From Linepithema humile (lineage: Eukaryota > Arthropoda > Insecta > Hymenoptera > Formicidae): a stretch of 64,000 nt of DNA. A model generated the notes under the pieces. The model saw only the letters and a program-made list of their open reading frames with translations. It was not told the DNA's origin and searched no databases. How positions within the stretch are numbered: the first letter of the stretch is position 1; each line of letters begins with the position of its first letter. The stretch spans positions 5,952,001 through 6,016,000 of the forward strand of contig NC_090133.1 of NCBI RefSeq assembly GCF_040581485.1. Direction: 5' to 3'. Shown here one piece after another: positions 62,544 through 64,000 of this stretch. Made by a program: the position numbers and the translations under genes.

Positions 62544-63282
62544 ATGGCACGATCCCATGGTGCGGAATGCGCAACGCGGAATTGGCGGAACGAAGTTCTC
62601 CGTTCAATCACAAACATTCTGTCAACTGCGCTCCGCAGAAATGTATTTTCTACTGTCCCATGAAGCGGAACTCGCAAAAGCGTAATTGGCGCCTGCCAAT
62701 CACAAGATCTTTCCCATAGATCCTTCTGTTGTATCTATCGCAACAGTGCATATTATTAGTTCGCACAGATTACGCTTCCGCATTCTCCGCAGCATGGGAC
62801 AGTAGAAATACAAACTCAGGATCTGCGAATCGAAATCACATATACATGCATACATCCGTTAAAATTACAGAATTGCACACATAACCGGCGAAACTCTCAC
62901 AAACCGAAAAAAACAATTACTTGATGGCACGTTAAATACCATCATAAAAAAGCAATTGTTAACATTACTTTTTACACATAAAACATGGATTCGGAAAACT
63001 TGTTCGTCATTATTTGCGGTTATTAAATTCATTAAAATAAAGTGCGTGTGTATTTAAAAAGCAGCAACTACGCCGCGAGATTGCAAAGTTTTTGTCTTCC
63101 TAACACACATACAGATTCTTGCGCGCACACGTAAGCTCATAAATAATTCCGTACAATCAGTGCGGATAAATTAAAAACTTGTGGATAGAAATCGGCGAAA
63201 CGAACGTAAAACAGGTTGAACTATTCACGAGCGTTCCGCCAATTCCGCATTACGCATGTTCCGCACTATGGGATCGCGCCAT
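62544..63282. mobile_element. 739-bp terminal-inverted-repeat element
   Basis: The left end (62544-62592, including CCCATGGTGCGGAATGCG and GGAATTGGCGGAACG) is matched in inverted orientation by 63232-63282 over about 48 bp with few mismatches. The interior has no recognisable transposase, so it is a nonautonomous element. It contains a second inverted pair with related ends. No target-site duplication could be assigned with confidence. Confidence 0.68.
62642..62813. mobile_element. Nested related inverted-repeat element
   Basis: TTCTACTGTCCCATG at about 62648-62662 is inverted at 62793-62810. The pairing continues through GCGGA and AAGCGTAAT on the left and their complements on the right, about 45 bp per arm. 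The CCCATG-N-TGCGGA core also occurs in the ends of the enclosing element, so the two probably belong to one family. Confidence 0.6.
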
Positions 63283-63355
63283 TAAGGATGCTCAAGCGCC
63301 GGGGTTTGGCTAGCACATGATTTACGATGACTTACAAAATTAATGAATTCCTAGA

Positions 63356-63420
63356 GGAAGGATTTTTCCTAAAGGAAGGATTCTTCCTAAAGGAAGGATT
63401 CTTCCTAAAAGAAGGATTTT
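63356..63420 (+). repeat. 18-bp minisatellite
   Basis: The unit GGAAGGATTCTTCCTAAA is repeated between three and four times at an exact 18-bp period (starts 63356, 63374, 63392, 63410). Each unit is itself nearly palindromic (AGGAA...TTCCT), so the array can form hairpins. Confidence 0.88.
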
Positions 63421-63759
63421 TAATTAAATAAAAAGTTGTTTGGTGAAAAAGTAATTCTTAGAAATATATATTATTTCAGAAATATTTAGCAATATATAAT
63501 TTATCTTTTTCATACAACGTATGAACTGCGAGAATTTATAAATAAATAACATAGATAAGTCTTATAACACGTGAAGAAAAACACTCATCACATGACTGCT
63601 CGCGTGACGTATGTTGCGCTTATTCGCTGTAATGACGTAAATTAACATTGTAATGGTCGCAACGATTATAGCCACAAGTAAAAAATTTCCAATTTCAGAC
63701 ATTGTTTTTATTTATGAGAAAATTATAGAGATGATTATAAAGTATCTCGTAATATAAAT

Positions 63760-63974
63760 TTATTTGCTACTTTTGAAATCTATAAGTCGCTGTTCATTAT
63801 TCGAAACCGCTTTTTGTTTGGACTTTTGCATTAAGATTAATTGCATCATATTACGAAACGAATTGTAAGCTTGTGATATTTGTAGAAAGTGCACCAACAG
63901 TTGGCCCACACTGTTGCCGAATGTAAATGAAAAGGCCGAATTAAAGTAGTTAATTAACTTGACCTTGCTCACTA
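63760..63974 (-). CDS. Possible terminal coding exon of a gene beyond the window
   Basis: A 70-codon frame ending in TAA at 63760, directly preceded on the minus strand by a plausible acceptor (CAATTCAG). Upstream in frame is a stop, so it would need to be an exon, entered from a gene beyond position 64000. The peptide (for example FTFGNSVGQLLVHFLQISQA) has protein-like, amphipathic composition but matches no family I recognise. It could equally be a chance frame. Confidence 0.25.
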
Positions 63975-64000
63975 CTGAATTGCTTTATTTGTTCAAGCGG

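Noticed and set aside
1..64000. tRNA, rRNA and well-known microRNA genes
   Set aside because: Read by eye for tRNA box-like motifs and a handful of conserved insect microRNA seeds; none found. A covariance-model scan would be needed to exclude weak cases.

Overview
The window looks like nuclear DNA of an insect, most likely a hymenopteran and quite possibly an ant. This is inferred from short spliceosomal introns in an AT-rich background broken by GC-rich patches, insect-like orthologues, a mariner element and several MITE-like hairpins. Most open frames are noise. Five genes could be assembled exon by exon with consistent splice phases.

Layout. 1-12274: no recognisable gene, only AT-rich DNA alternating with GC-rich or purine/pyrimidine-biased blocks (2.2-3.0, 3.7-4.2, 5.3-6.8 and 7.9-8.8 kb) and small inverted-repeat elements. 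12275-28818 (-): the large subunit of chromatin assembly factor 1 (CAF-1 p150/p180, CHAF1A), nine coding exons, 957 aa. Its 12.6-kb intron 5 holds a complete Kruppel-like zinc-finger gene of KLF15 type on the opposite strand (24301-25852) and a 2.38-kb foldback transposable element (18895-21277) with a 9-bp target-site duplication. About 29.8-31.9 kb: a second, unrelated long imperfect palindrome fills the space between CHAF1A and ALG8. 32351-34922 (-): ALG8, the ER glucosyltransferase that adds the second glucose to the N-glycan precursor, intact except for one 1-nt frameshift. 35279-36428 (+): mitochondrial translation initiation factor 3, head-to-head with ALG8 across 356 bp; its intron carries an inverted, decayed copy of part of ALG8. 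38080-55140 (-): F-spondin, a secreted matrix protein with a reeler domain, a spondin-N domain, five thrombospondin repeats and a Kunitz domain, 15 coding exons, 876 aa, with a 7.7-kb first intron. 57181-58081 (+): an internally deleted, catalytically dead mariner. 58.1-64 kb: mostly noncoding, with a diverged direct duplication, a hairpin element, nested MITE-like elements and a possible terminal exon of a gene beyond the window.

The genes do not form a pathway: chromatin assembly, transcriptional control, ER glycosylation, mitochondrial translation and extracellular matrix are each represented once. The most unusual content is structural. Two unrelated foldback structures each have tandem modules inside inverted arms, and there are a nested gene, an inverted exon fragment, a candidate GC-AG intron and a frameshift in an otherwise conserved gene. 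All alignments were made by eye, so identities and boundaries are approximate.
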